Source: Glycomyces tritici
GTDB taxonomy: Bacteria > Actinomycetota > Actinomycetes > Mycobacteriales > Micromonosporaceae
Assembly: GCF_030403505.1 (NCBI RefSeq)
Contig: NZ_JAUEMJ010000017.1
Coordinates: 1-60,609 of the forward strand
DNA: 60,609 nucleotides
Direction: 5' to 3'
In this document: piece by piece, positions 33,078 to 41,463 of the stretch
How positions within the stretch are numbered: the stretch's first letter is position 1
Layout: each line of letters begins with the position of its first letter
Program-made: the position numbers and the translations under genes
Notes under the pieces: generated by a model
Told to the model about the DNA's origin: nothing
Databases searched by the model: none
What the model saw: the letters and a program-made list of their open reading frames with translations, nothing else

Positions 33078-33332
33078 TCACTCGTTGCCGGAGGCCGCGG
33101 CGACGACCTTGTAGATCCCGGCGAGGTTGACCATCTCGGCCATCTGCGACTGCTCGATGGTGATGTCGAAGGTCTTCTCGAGGGAGGCGACGATCTCGAT
33201 GGCCAGCAGCGAGTCGGCGTCGTGGTCGTCCTTGAAGAGGCTGGTCTCGGTGACCTCGTCCGCGTCCAGTTCGAGGATGTCGCAGATGAGGACCTTGATC
33301 TTCTCCTTGACGGTGTCATCCAAGTGCGGCAT
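33078..33332 (-). CDS. acyl carrier protein 2, first gene of the PKS operon
   Basis: 84 aa from the ATG at 33332. The phosphopantetheine Ser is in DDHDADSLLAIEIVASLE (residue ~41). Helices KEKIKVLICDILELDADEV and AEMVNLAGIYKVVAAA complete the ACP fold. It is preceded by a good promoter (33367-33395) and a palindrome, and lies downstream of the regulator gene on the same strand. Confidence 0.92.
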   Translation of the reverse strand: MPHLDDTVKEKIKVLICDILELDADEVTETSLFKDDHDADSLLAIEIVASLEKTFDITIEQSQMAEMVNLAGIYKVVAAASGNE

Positions 33333-33366
33333 GGCTGCTCCCTTGCTCGTGGGTTCGACACGAGCC

Positions 33367-33395
33367 AAGGTATGGGCGGTCAGGGCCGGCTCCAA
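33367..33395 (-). promoter_or_regulatory. predicted promoter of the PKS operon
   Basis: On the minus strand TTGGAG (33390-33395) and TACCTT (33367-33372) are separated by 17 bases, placing transcription start near 33360, about 28 bases before the ACP2 start codon. Confidence 0.55.
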
Positions 33396-33451
33396 GGGAA
33401 TGTCCACTTGGTGCCATCAGGTCCTCGCGGGAGGGGCTTCGCGGGCCGGCG

Positions 33452-33471
33452 GCTGGCAGTTTCCTGCCAGC
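33452..33471. repeat. perfect inverted repeat upstream of the PKS promoter
   Basis: GCTGGCAG (33452-33459) and CTGCCAGC (33464-33471) flank TTTC. It lies 12 bases after the regulator stop and about 57 bases upstream of the predicted -35 box, so it can be a terminator for the regulator gene, an activator site, or both. Confidence 0.6.
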
Positions 33472-33483
33472 GCGCCGGGGCGC

Positions 33484-34218
33484 TCAGGGTTCGAGCTGCG
33501 AGAGGCGCCAGGCGAGCTGGAACCGCGTCTCCACGCCGAACGCCTCCATGAGGAGCGAGAGGTAGCGCCGGTAGGTGCGCACCGAGACCTTCATGCGCTT
33601 GGCGGCGACCTCGTCGATGCAGCCGTCGCGCAGGTGCTGGAGGAGCTGCTTGTTGACGGGGCAGTCGAGGAGCTTGCGCAGCCGCCGGTACCGCTCGGGC
33701 GTGAGGGAGAGGCACCAGTTCTGCTCGAACTCGTCGGAGAGGGAGCGCACGAGTTCGGGGACGGCGAGGCGGATGACGAGTGCGTAGGCGGTGGTGACGC
33801 GGGTCTTGACGAGCGCCGTCTCCTTGTCGATGATGGCGAACTCGGGGATGGGCTTCCAGGCGGTCCTGACGTCGACGAGTTCGGGCCGCAGGCCCAGCGG
33901 GATCTGGTCCTCGGCGCCGCGCGGGGAGTCGTCCGGGCGGCAGAGGGCGCGGAACCTGGTGCGGGGGGTGAGCCGGCGGCGCACGTGCTCGTACCGGGGG
34001 AGGTCGTCGCGCCATTCGGGCCGCACCGTGTAGGTCATGTCGACCTGCTGGGGCACGCCGTGTCTGTCCATGTACGAGATGAGTTGCGGCAGTATCGACT
34101 CCTCGGCCTTGACCGGGACCTTCTCGGCGGTCTCGACGACCATCTCGCTGCCGACGATCCGGTCTATCAGGGTGATCACTTGCTGCAGCGGCATTTCCGT
34201 GCCGGCGTGATCGCTCAT
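33484..34218 (-). CDS. LuxR/GerE-type regulator next to the PKS operon
   Basis: 244 aa from the ATG at 34218 with GGGAAGG upstream. The C-terminal ~65 residues are a GerE helix-turn-helix: CIDEVAAKRMKVSVRTYRRYLSLLMEAFGVETRFQLAWRL. The N-terminal ~170 residues (QVITLIDRIVGSEMVVETAEKV ... LVKTRVTTAYALVIRL) match the ligand-free helical part of actinobacterial single-HTH regulators but no known sensor. Its place directly upstream, same strand, makes it the likely pathway-specific activator. Confidence 0.82.
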   Translation of the reverse strand: MSDHAGTEMPLQQVITLIDRIVGSEMVVETAEKVPVKAEESILPQLISYMDRHGVPQQVDMTYTVRPEWRDDLPRYEHVRRRLTPRTRFRALCRPDDSPRGAEDQIPLGLRPELVDVRTAWKPIPEFAIIDKETALVKTRVTTAYALVIRLAVPELVRSLSDEFEQNWCLSLTPERYRRLRKLLDCPVNKQLLQHLRDGCIDEVAAKRMKVSVRTYRRYLSLLMEAFGVETRFQLAWRLSQLEP

Positions 34219-34963
34219 TCACTGCACCTTCCCGATCGAGGGATTGCGCCCGTTTCCGGGCAGAGATCGATCCATGGGCAAGAATGGAGGTGACTCGGCG
34301 ACTTCGACGCTGAAGTCGTGACCGGCACGCCCCGTGCGGAGGGCGTCGCAGAGTGGCGTGCTGCATTCGATTATGCCCGACTACTGCCGGTGCGTGAGCG
34401 CTCGAATACTCCTATTTCCAGTCGCGGCTCGGCGGCCGCGACCTCCATCGTGCCGTCGACGCGGTTGCGGCGCCGTCAAGGCGGCCCCCTGGGACGACCA
34501 GTGGTGCGAGGTTGGCCGCTTGGTTCGCATGCGACCGACCGGGTGGTTGCGACCAGTGGTGCCGTGTCATCGAACAATGGTGAAATAGACGGGAATGTAT
34601 CGGCCCATTTAAATGGTTAATGCTCATTCCAATTGCGCCGGGGGCCGATTCCGGACTGCTGTCGCGTAACGCAGAACACTCGCCGAATTGTCGGCGCCGC
34701 AGGCCTTTTCGGAGCATTGCGTCCCGACTTCCGACATTTGCGAACGCATCGGTAGAAATTGCGTTCGCATTCAGTGGCAGGGGCACTGGGAGTCCGGCCC
34801 GGGACGTCCGCTACAAGGCTCGGGGCAGCGCTCGGCGAGGCGCTCGCGGCGCGTAGCATGACCGCGACTGCCACGCCGATCAGTCCAGCAGCCGGGAACG
34901 CCCTTTCCACGGGCGGGCCGGGATGCCAGAGTTCGGTGAGGACCGACCAGAACGGAGCCGACA
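34219..34963. promoter_or_regulatory. 745-base gap upstream of regulator and serC with repeated ACCAGTGGT palindrome
   Basis: No gene is convincing in this divergent region. It is less GC-rich than its surroundings, notably at 34560-34640 (CATTTAAATGG). GACCAGTGGTGC occurs twice, at 34496-34507 and 34551-34562, 55 bp apart; its core ACCA-G-TGGT is an inverted repeat, as expected of a dimeric regulator site. Whether it serves the LuxR-type regulator or serC is open. Confidence 0.5.
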
Positions 34964-36079
34964 GTGACCGACCCGATCACCATCCCCGCAGAGCTGCTGC
35001 CCGCCGACGGGCGCTTCGGCTCCGGCCCTTCCAAGGTGCCGGCCGACGCGATGAGCGCGCTGTCCGGTCTGGGCAGGTCCGTCATGGGCACCTCCCACCG
35101 CCAGAAGGCGGTCAAGTCCGAGGTCGGGCGCCTGCGCGCCGGCCTGGGCGAGTTCTTCTCGCTGCCGGACGGCTACGAGGTCGTCCTGGGCGTGGGCGGC
35201 GCGACCGCGTTCTGGGAGGTCGCCGTGTTCGGCCTCGTCGAGGACCGCGCGCAGGCCGCCAGCTTCGGCGAGTTCGGCTCGAAGTTCGCCAAGGCCATCA
35301 AGATCGCCCCGCACCTGGGCGAGCCCACGATCGTCACCGCCGACCCGGGCACGGCCGCGTACCTCTCCTTCGAGGACGGCGTCGACGCCTACGCGACCCC
35401 GCACAACGAGACCTCCACGGGTGTGGCCGTGGACGTCAAGCGCGTCGCCCATGAGGGCGCGCTCATGCTCCACGACGCGACCTCGGCGGCGGCGGGCCTC
35501 CCGGTGGACCTCACCGAGACCGACTGCTACTACTTCGCGCCGCAGAAGGGCCTGGCCTCCGACGGCGGCCTGTGGATCGCGATCCTGAGCCCGGCCGCGA
35601 TCGAGCGCGCTGAGCGCATCGCCGCCTCCGGCCGCTACATCCCGGCGTTCCTGGACCTGAAGACCGCGATCGACAATTCGCGCAAGGACCAGACGTACAA
35701 CACCCCCGCGGTCGCCACCGTGGTGCTCGCGGCCGAGCAGGTCGACGCGCTCAACGCCGCGGGCGGCCTTGACGCCGCCGCGAAGCGCTGCGCCGAGTCG
35801 GCCGGGGCCGTGTACTCGTGGGCCGACGCCCGCTCGTTCGCGGACCCGTTCGTGACCGACCCCGCCCTGCGCTCGAACGTGGTCGCCACGATCGACTTCG
35901 AGGGCGTGGACGCGGCCGAGATCGCGAAGGTGCTGCGCGCCAACGGGATCGTGGACACCGAGCCGTACCGGAAGCTGGGCCGCAACCAGCTGCGCATCGC
36001 GACCTACCCGGCCGTTGACCCCTCGGACGCGGCCAAGCTGACCGAGGCGATCGACTTCGTGGTTGAGAAGCTCGGTTGA
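34964..36079 (+). CDS. serC: phosphoserine aminotransferase
   Basis: 371 aa from the GTG at 34964, with CGGAG upstream. It converts 3-phosphohydroxypyruvate and glutamate to phosphoserine in serine biosynthesis. The actinobacterial SerC pattern is clear: PADGRFGSGPSKVP at residue ~14, MGTSHRQKAVK, GVGGATAFWEV, HNETSTG, the PLP Lys in YYFAPQKGLASDGGLW, and the C-terminal NQLRIATYPAVDPSDAAKL. The last codons and the stop lie within a 13-bp tandem repeat that continues beyond the gene. Confidence 0.95.
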   Translation: MTDPITIPAELLPADGRFGSGPSKVPADAMSALSGLGRSVMGTSHRQKAVKSEVGRLRAGLGEFFSLPDGYEVVLGVGGATAFWEVAVFGLVEDRAQAASFGEFGSKFAKAIKIAPHLGEPTIVTADPGTAAYLSFEDGVDAYATPHNETSTGVAVDVKRVAHEGALMLHDATSAAAGLPVDLTETDCYYFAPQKGLASDGGLWIAILSPAAIERAERIAASGRYIPAFLDLKTAIDNSRKDQTYNTPAVATVVLAAEQVDALNAAGGLDAAAKRCAESAGAVYSWADARSFADPFVTDPALRSNVVATIDFEGVDAAEIAKVLRANGIVDTEPYRKLGRNQLRIATYPAVDPSDAAKLTEAIDFVVEKLG

Positions 36080-36148
36080 GAAGCTCGGCTGAGAAGCTCG
36101 GTTAGAGAACTCGGCTGAAAGAGTCCGGCGAGAAGCTCGGCTGAAGCC
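36061..36148 (+). repeat. 13-bp tandem repeat across the serC stop
   Basis: Six to seven units of GGTTGAGAAGCTC (36061, 36074, 36087, 36100 exact 13-bp steps; later units 14 and 12 bp) run from the last serC codons into the intergenic DNA. The TGA of serC is formed inside the repeat. Confidence 0.85.
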
Positions 36149-36215
36149 GGGTGGAGCACCACCTTCGCATGCGGTTCGGCTGCAAGGCTTTCGGCCGGTC
36201 GGGTGGAGCACCACC
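36149..36215. repeat. pair of GGGTGGAGCACCACC hairpins
   Basis: The 15-base sequence GGGTGGAGCACCACC occurs at 36149-36163 and 36201-36215. Each copy folds as GGTGG-AGCA-CCACC. They lie between serC and the sulfotransferase terminator. Confidence 0.7.
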
Positions 36216-36305
36216 CGCATGGCGCTCCGCCCGACCGGTTCCAAAGTAGCGTCCGGGTACGACATTTCCCGGGCGCGCGCCGCTGAGCAGGCGCGACAAG
36301 CGAAA

Positions 36306-36336
36306 GCGAGGCCGGTCCAATGCGGACCGGCCTCGC
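36306..36336 (-). terminator. terminator of the sulfotransferase gene
   Basis: GCGAGGCCGGTCC (36306-36318) pairs perfectly with GGACCGGCCTCGC (36324-36336), loop AATGC, 17 bases beyond the stop at 36354. Confidence 0.85.
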
Positions 36337-36353
36337 GTCGTCTTCCTCGGGCG

Positions 36354-37547
36354 CTAGAAGCCGAGGCGGCCGTAGTCGCCGAAGGCCTCCTCGACGTCGT
36401 CGAGCTCGATGCCGTAGCGCGAGAGGTGGTACTCGTGGCTGCGGCGCATCCCCGGGCGGGCCAGGACCTGCTCGAGGTTGGCCTCCTCCGCGGCGGTCCA
36501 CTCCATGCCGAGCTGCGCGAACAGCTTCGGCATCAGCGCGTGCGGGTCGGCCGTGAAGGTGTGGTACGGCACGTCGACGAAGCGCTCGCGCGAGGCCGCG
36601 GAGCGCACTCCGCGCGCCTTGGACACGCCCTTGCCGAAGATGTCGAGCCACTCCGGGCCGATCTTCGAGGGGTCGTACGAGCGGTGGTGCAGCGCCCGCC
36701 CGGTCTCCACAAGGGAGCACCAGGAGCCCATGACGGTGGAGGGGTCGCGGTGCATCCACACGATCTGGGCGTCGCCGAAGACCTTGAGGAGCACGTCGAG
36801 GTTGAACAGGTGGAAGGGCGACTTGAGGACCCAGCGCCGGCGCGGCTGGTGCCACTGCAGCACCTGGAGCACGCGCTTGAGGTGCTCGTAGTCCCCCGTG
36901 TAGTCGCGCTCGTCGACCCAGCGGCGGTAGGCGGGCATCGTCGCGCGGGTGAGGAACTGGTACCCGTGGGGCAGCGCGAACACGCACTCCTCGGGCTGCA
37001 GCGCGTTCATCGGGTGGATGAGGTCCCACACCGGTGAGGCCTTGCTCGCGAGCGAGGCCATCGTCTGGGCGTCCTTGATGAGCTTGTCGCGCAGCTTCGG
37101 GTCGATGTCGCCGCGGTGGGTGTTCATGAGCTCCCACATGAGCGGGGCCCGGTTGCCCTCGGGCTGGATGAGGATCTTGTGGGTGACCGTGGTGGCGGTG
37201 CGCGGGAGGCCGACGACCACGATGGGGCGCTCGATCGGCTCGCGGGCGATCTCGGGGAACTCCGTGATGAGCCGCTCCACCCGCAGGTGGTTGGTCATGC
37301 GGCGGGTCAGGTCGTCGATGAAGCCCTGCCAGCCGATCATGGAGAGCGAGTCCAGCTTGGCGATCTCGCGCATGAGGAAGCGGTAGGAGTCGACGAACTC
37401 GCGGGCCACGCCGGCGTCGGCCTCGGCCTGGTGCTCCGCGCGGTGGACCATCCGGTCGAACACGTGGTCCACCCGGGACCGCTGGGACGAGACGCGTGGA
37501 GCGCTGATGGTGTTGACGGCGGTGAGCCAGCGGGCAGTGCGGCGCAT
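36354..37547 (-). CDS. sulfotransferase family protein
   Basis: 397 aa from the ATG at 37547, with CTGGAGG upstream. It transfers sulfate from PAPS to an acceptor. The 5'-phosphosulfate loop is PIVVVGLPRTATTVTHKIL near residue 110. The 3'-phosphate site is IVWMHRDPSTVMGSWCSL near residue 255. HPMNALQPEECVFALPH and WVLKSPFHLFNLDVLLKVF are typical of the large bacterial sulfotransferase_3-type group, whose acceptors include lipids and secondary metabolites. A link with the PKS operon 2.5 kb away is possible but not shown. Confidence 0.9.
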   Translation of the reverse strand: MRRTARWLTAVNTISAPRVSSQRSRVDHVFDRMVHRAEHQAEADAGVAREFVDSYRFLMREIAKLDSLSMIGWQGFIDDLTRRMTNHLRVERLITEFPEIAREPIERPIVVVGLPRTATTVTHKILIQPEGNRAPLMWELMNTHRGDIDPKLRDKLIKDAQTMASLASKASPVWDLIHPMNALQPEECVFALPHGYQFLTRATMPAYRRWVDERDYTGDYEHLKRVLQVLQWHQPRRRWVLKSPFHLFNLDVLLKVFGDAQIVWMHRDPSTVMGSWCSLVETGRALHHRSYDPSKIGPEWLDIFGKGVSKARGVRSAASRERFVDVPYHTFTADPHALMPKLFAQLGMEWTAAEEANLEQVLARPGMRRSHEYHLSRYGIELDDVEEAFGDYGRLGF

Positions 37548-37589
37548 GGTGCCTCCAGAGCAAAGGGGTTCCAACACGAAGAGTTTTTC

Positions 37590-38540
37590 ATGCCCGGCCG
37601 GCCGATCGCCTTCAGCTACATTGGCTCTGTGGAACCAGCTCCCGACCTCGAACGCCTCCGCCTGCTGCCCGAGCTCATCGAGCACCAGCGGGTGCGCACC
37701 ACCCCGGTGCGGGCGAACGACTTCGCCGAGCCCCTGGCCGAGCCGAGCCCGTTCCGGGCGAGCGCGCAGCGCCTCACGTTCGACGACGGCTCCCACCTGT
37801 TCGCCAAGCTCACCGAGCACGCCCCCGCCGACTACCTCGCGGCCGAGGCCAACGGGCTGCGGTGGCTGCGCGAGGCCACGCCCGCCGCGGTCGAACTGCT
37901 GTACGCCGACGACCGGCTGCTCGTCGAGCCGTGGATCGAGCCGGCCGCGCCGACCCGCGCGCACGCCGAGGAGCTGGGCCGCCGCCTCGCGGCCATGCAC
38001 GACGCGGGCGCCGACCGCTTCGGCGCCCCCTGGACCGGCTACATCGGCGAGACCTTCATGGACAACGGCGCGGCCGGAAGCACCTGGGCCGAGTGGTACG
38101 CCGCCAAGCGCATCGAGCCGTACCTCAAGCCCTCCCGGGACAACGGCGCGCTCGACGCCGCCGACGTCACCGCCATCGAGGCCCTGGCCGCGAAGCTCCC
38201 CGCGCTCGCCGGACCCGAGGAGCCGCCCGCCCGCACCCACGGCGACCTGTGGTGGGGCAACGTGCACTGGGGCGCCGACCAGGCCTGGCTCATCGACCCG
38301 GCCGCGCACGGCGGCCACCGCGAGACCGACCTGGCGAACCTGCGGCTGTGGGGCGGCCTGCCGATGTTCGAGGCCGTCATCGCCGGGTACACCGAGGTCC
38401 ACGCGCTTGAAGCCGAGTGGGAGGAGCGGACCCCGCTCCACCACCTGTTCCCGCTGCTGGTCCACACGACCCTCTTCGGGCGCATGTACCGCGACCAATT
38501 GCTGGGAAACGTGTCTCACTTTACGAAACTGTCATATTGA
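37590..38540 (+). CDS. aminoglycoside phosphotransferase / fructosamine kinase-like protein
   Basis: 316 aa from the ATG at 37590. A GTG at 37629 (VEPAPDLERLRLLPEL) starts nearer the conserved sequence and may be the true start, possibly leaderless because TACATT lies just before it. The APH fold gives LFAKLTEHAPADYLAAEANGLRWL (ATP-binding Lys and helix), ELGRRLAAMHD, catalytic loop ARTHGDLWWGNVHW and metal-binding LIDPAAHGGHRETDLA. GDLWxGN is typical of fructosamine kinases, which repair glycated amines. Confidence 0.85.
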   Translation: MPGRPIAFSYIGSVEPAPDLERLRLLPELIEHQRVRTTPVRANDFAEPLAEPSPFRASAQRLTFDDGSHLFAKLTEHAPADYLAAEANGLRWLREATPAAVELLYADDRLLVEPWIEPAAPTRAHAEELGRRLAAMHDAGADRFGAPWTGYIGETFMDNGAAGSTWAEWYAAKRIEPYLKPSRDNGALDAADVTAIEALAAKLPALAGPEEPPARTHGDLWWGNVHWGADQAWLIDPAAHGGHRETDLANLRLWGGLPMFEAVIAGYTEVHALEAEWEERTPLHHLFPLLVHTTLFGRMYRDQLLGNVSHFTKLSY

Positions 38541-38557
38541 CGAACTAGGCTCGACGC

Positions 38558-39598
38558 ATGGCAGCACCGACTCCGACCCAGGGGACCGCGAACACGCCGT
38601 CCCCGGCTCTCGGCCTGCGCGACCGGCACGGCCGCACCGCCACCGACCTGCGCGTCTCCCTCACCGACCGGTGCAACCTGCGCTGCACGTACTGCATGCC
38701 CGAGGCCGGGCTCCCCTGGCTGCCCAAACCCGAGCTGCTCACCGACGCCGAGGTCTCGCGCCTCGTCGGCATCGCCGTCCGCGACCTCGGCGTCAACGAG
38801 GTGCGGTTCACCGGCGGCGAACCCCTCCTGCGTCCCGGCCTCGTCGACATCGTCACCGCCGCCGCGGCGCTCGAACCGCGCCCCGAGATCTCCCTGACCA
38901 CCAACGCGATCGGCCTCGAACGCCTCGCCGCCCCGCTCGTCGCGGCCGGGCTCGACCGCGTCAACGTCTCGCTCGACACCCTGAACCCCGGCACGTTCAA
39001 AGAACTCGCCAAGCGCGACCGCCTCGAAGCCACCCTCCGCGGCATCGAGGGCGCCGCCGCCTCCGGGCTCGCCCCGGTCAAGCTCAACACCGTGCTCATG
39101 CGCGGCGTCAACGACGCCGAGGCCCCCGCCCTCCTGCGGTTCGCCATCGCCCACGGCTACCAGCTGCGGTTCATCGAGCAGATGCCGCTCGACGCCGCAG
39201 GCGTGTGGCGCCGCGACGAGATGGTCACCGCCGCCGAGATCCTCGAAGCCCTCAAAGCCGAGTTCGACCTGGTCCCCGACCCGGCCCACCGCGGCTCGGC
39301 CCCGGCCGAGACCTGGCTGGTCGACGGCGGCCCCGCGAAAGTGGGCGTCATCGGCTCGGTCACCCGCCCGTTCTGCGGCGACTGCGACCGCACCCGCCTC
39401 ACCGCCGACGGCCAGGTGCGCAACTGCCTGTTCGCGCGCGGCGAGACCGACCTGCGCGGCCTCATGCGCGAGGGCGCGTCCGACGCCGAGATCGGCGCCC
39501 GCTGGCGCGAGGCCATGTGGGGCAAGCTTCCCGGGCACGGGATCGACGACCCGTCGTTCCTGCAGCCGGCCCGCCCGATGTCGGCGATCGGAGGGTGA
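38558..39598 (+). CDS. moaA: GTP 3',8-cyclase MoaA (radical SAM)
   Basis: 346 aa. It carries out the first step of molybdenum cofactor biosynthesis, GTP to 3',8-cyclo-GTP. Radical SAM cluster: TDRCNLRCTYCMPE at residue ~37. SAM site: VRFTGGEPLLRPG. The C-terminal second cluster has FCGDCDRTRLTADGQVRNCLF. Length and order are standard, but the protein ends GISD... in most homologues, whereas here it ends SFLQPARPMSAIGG, which still matches the R.PMSxIGG actinobacterial MoaA tail rather than the C-terminal GG of E. coli only. The MoaD gene follows immediately. Confidence 0.95.
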   Translation: MAAPTPTQGTANTPSPALGLRDRHGRTATDLRVSLTDRCNLRCTYCMPEAGLPWLPKPELLTDAEVSRLVGIAVRDLGVNEVRFTGGEPLLRPGLVDIVTAAAALEPRPEISLTTNAIGLERLAAPLVAAGLDRVNVSLDTLNPGTFKELAKRDRLEATLRGIEGAAASGLAPVKLNTVLMRGVNDAEAPALLRFAIAHGYQLRFIEQMPLDAAGVWRRDEMVTAAEILEALKAEFDLVPDPAHRGSAPAETWLVDGGPAKVGVIGSVTRPFCGDCDRTRLTADGQVRNCLFARGETDLRGLMREGASDAEIGARWREAMWGKLPGHGIDDPSFLQPARPMSAIGG

Positions 39599-39600
39599 GC

Positions 39601-39840
39601 GTGGTGACGGTGCGGTACTTCGCGGGCGCGAAGGCGGCTGCGGGGATCGGCGAGGAGCAGGTCGCCGCCGCCGATGTCGCGGAATTGAAGACCGTGCTCG
39701 CGAAGCGGCACGGCCCGGTGCTCGACAAGGTGCTCGCCGCCTCGACCCTGCTGGTGGACGGCCTGGCCGCGAAGGACCCCGCGACCGTGCTCCCGGCGGG
39801 GGTGACGGTGGAGGTGCTGCCGCCGTTCGCGGGCGGATGA
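39601..39840 (+). CDS. moaD: molybdopterin synthase small subunit / ThiS-like sulfur carrier
   Basis: 79 aa from a GTG at 39601, six bases after GGAGG; GTGs at 39595 and 39604 are alternatives. Ubiquitin-like beta-grasp: VTVRYFAGAKAAAGI at the start, TLLVDGLAA, and the C-terminal PPFAGG, whose terminal Gly-Gly is thiocarboxylated to donate sulfur to precursor Z. Start and stop lie tight against moaA, so the two are co-transcribed. Confidence 0.92.
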   Translation: MVTVRYFAGAKAAAGIGEEQVAAADVAELKTVLAKRHGPVLDKVLAASTLLVDGLAAKDPATVLPAGVTVEVLPPFAGG

Positions 39841-40154
39841 GGCCCAGGCGCATGGACCGGTCTCGGCAGCGCGTGGTGCGCGATCCCGCGGGATCACGAC
39901 ATGTGAAAGCGGATATTCCGGATTTGTCCGCGCAGAGGCCCCCTATCCATGACCGTACGTCAAGGGTCCGACACACATGGGCGTCGGCGGCTCCCGCGAT
40001 CGGCCGCCGAGCAGACGAATGCGAGTCGCCCTCGCAAGCGCGCGGCCCCCGCTTCGGGCCATCGCTAGACGAGACGCCCTCGCGGCCTGGGGCGCGACCC
40101 GCCCGGGCGGGAGCCGCTTCGGGGTACGCGCCGTCTGTCTGCGAGGATGCATAG
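39841..40154. other. intergenic region before the UvrD-like gene
   Basis: 314 bases without a convincing gene. It is a little AT-richer near 39890-39930. I see no strong hairpin or clear promoter. Confidence 0.4.
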
Positions 40155-41354
40155 GTGCGCCGTCCTGATGAACGCAAGCAACCGCAGGTGGCGTCCCCGC
40201 TGTTCGAGCTCTCCGCGGGCATGCGGACCACCGCCGAGCGGCGCCGCCGCGCGCAGCGGTCCCACCACTCCAGGTACGTCCGCGAAGCCGTGCCGATGCC
40301 CGAACCGGCGTTGACGACACGGACCCCCGACCCCTGGATGGACTCCGCGCCCCTGCTCACGGGCATGGACGAGGTCGGCGCGGGTCTGCTCGACTCCCTG
40401 GACGCCATGCAGCGCGTCGCCGCCTCCGCCGGACGCGGCCCGCTGCTCATCAACGCCTCCCCCGGGACCGGCAAGACGCACCTGCTCATCCGCCGCGTCG
40501 CCTACCTCGTGCAGGAGCTGGGCGTCCCCGCCCGCCAGTGCCTGATTCTCGCCGCGTCCGCGACCGGCGCCGCACGCATCCGCCGCGAACTGGGCGCGCT
40601 CATCGGCCGCGAGGCCGCCTCGATCACCGTCGCCGAGTTCGACGACTTCGCCGCCGCGAGCCCGCCCGAACTCGGGCACGTCTTCATCGACGACCTCCCG
40701 CGCATGCCGATGCGCCTGTTCCGCCAGGTCACCGAGCACCGCGGCAGCGAAGCGGACATCACCGCCACCGGCGACCCCGACTCGGCCCTGGTCACCGGGG
40801 AGCCCGCCGCGTTCGCGGCCTTCGGCGAGCAGTTCCCGCAGGCGCACGTCATGCGCCTCTCGCGCAACCACCGCAGCCCGGCCGCCGTCCTCGTCGCCGC
40901 CTCGCAGGTGATCGAGCCGATCAGCCGCGTCCCCGGACGGCTCGTGCAGCCCGAGCGCCCCGCGCTGGAAGGCTCCGGGATCGGCCGGTACTTCGCGATC
41001 GACGCCGACGACGAGAAGCGCTTCGTCGAGGACCTCACCGACCGGCTCGCCGAGCTCGGCGTCGACCCCGATGACTTCGCGGTGATCGGCCCTGACGGCA
41101 TGTCCGTCGCCGAAGCCGCCGAAGGCGAGTTCCGGGTGGTGTGCCTCACCGGGGTGACCGCCGAGGACTGGCCGAACACCGCCGCCGCCCGCCGGGAGCT
41201 GTACGTCGCGCTCGGGCGCACGCGGGACCTCGCCTACGTGAGCCACACGGGCGCGGGCTCGCCTCTTCTGGCCGATGTGGACCAAGGGCTCTTCAGTCCA
41301 TTCGGGATGGTCCCTCAGGATCGTTCGGGCCCTGAGCAGCCGCGACTGCTGTAA
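40155..41354 (+). CDS. UvrD/Rep-like P-loop ATPase, small form
   Basis: 399 aa from a GTG at 40155; internal starts are possible. Walker A is LLINASPGTGKTHLLIRRVAYLV (residue ~97). Superfamily I features follow: LILAASATGAARIRREL (Ia-like), HVFIDDLPRMPMRLFRQV (motif II, DD in place of DE), LSRNHRSPAAVLVAA (motif IV, NYRS-like), and a last VVCLTGVTAEDWPNTAAARRELYVALGRTRDLAYV (motifs V and VI, TRxR replaced by GRTRD). It lacks the 1B/2B inserts of full helicases, so it may be a DNA-repair-linked ATPase rather than a helicase. Sits 110 bases before the ParA-like gene, same strand. Confidence 0.78.
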   Translation: MRRPDERKQPQVASPLFELSAGMRTTAERRRRAQRSHHSRYVREAVPMPEPALTTRTPDPWMDSAPLLTGMDEVGAGLLDSLDAMQRVAASAGRGPLLINASPGTGKTHLLIRRVAYLVQELGVPARQCLILAASATGAARIRRELGALIGREAASITVAEFDDFAAASPPELGHVFIDDLPRMPMRLFRQVTEHRGSEADITATGDPDSALVTGEPAAFAAFGEQFPQAHVMRLSRNHRSPAAVLVAASQVIEPISRVPGRLVQPERPALEGSGIGRYFAIDADDEKRFVEDLTDRLAELGVDPDDFAVIGPDGMSVAEAAEGEFRVVCLTGVTAEDWPNTAAARRELYVALGRTRDLAYVSHTGAGSPLLADVDQGLFSPFGMVPQDRSGPEQPRLL

Positions 41355-41463
41355 GGCCGCGAGGGAGCCGAGCCGAGTTCCCACGCGATGACAGGCGTAT
41401 GGGCCACAATAGTCGGGTAACCGCACTCTGACGCTGAGCGCAACCGCGCGCTGGGAGGCCCCG

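Noticed and set aside
34412..34910. Small minus-strand frames between regulator and serC
   Set aside because: No SD, mixed composition and no recognisable pattern; treated as regulatory DNA.
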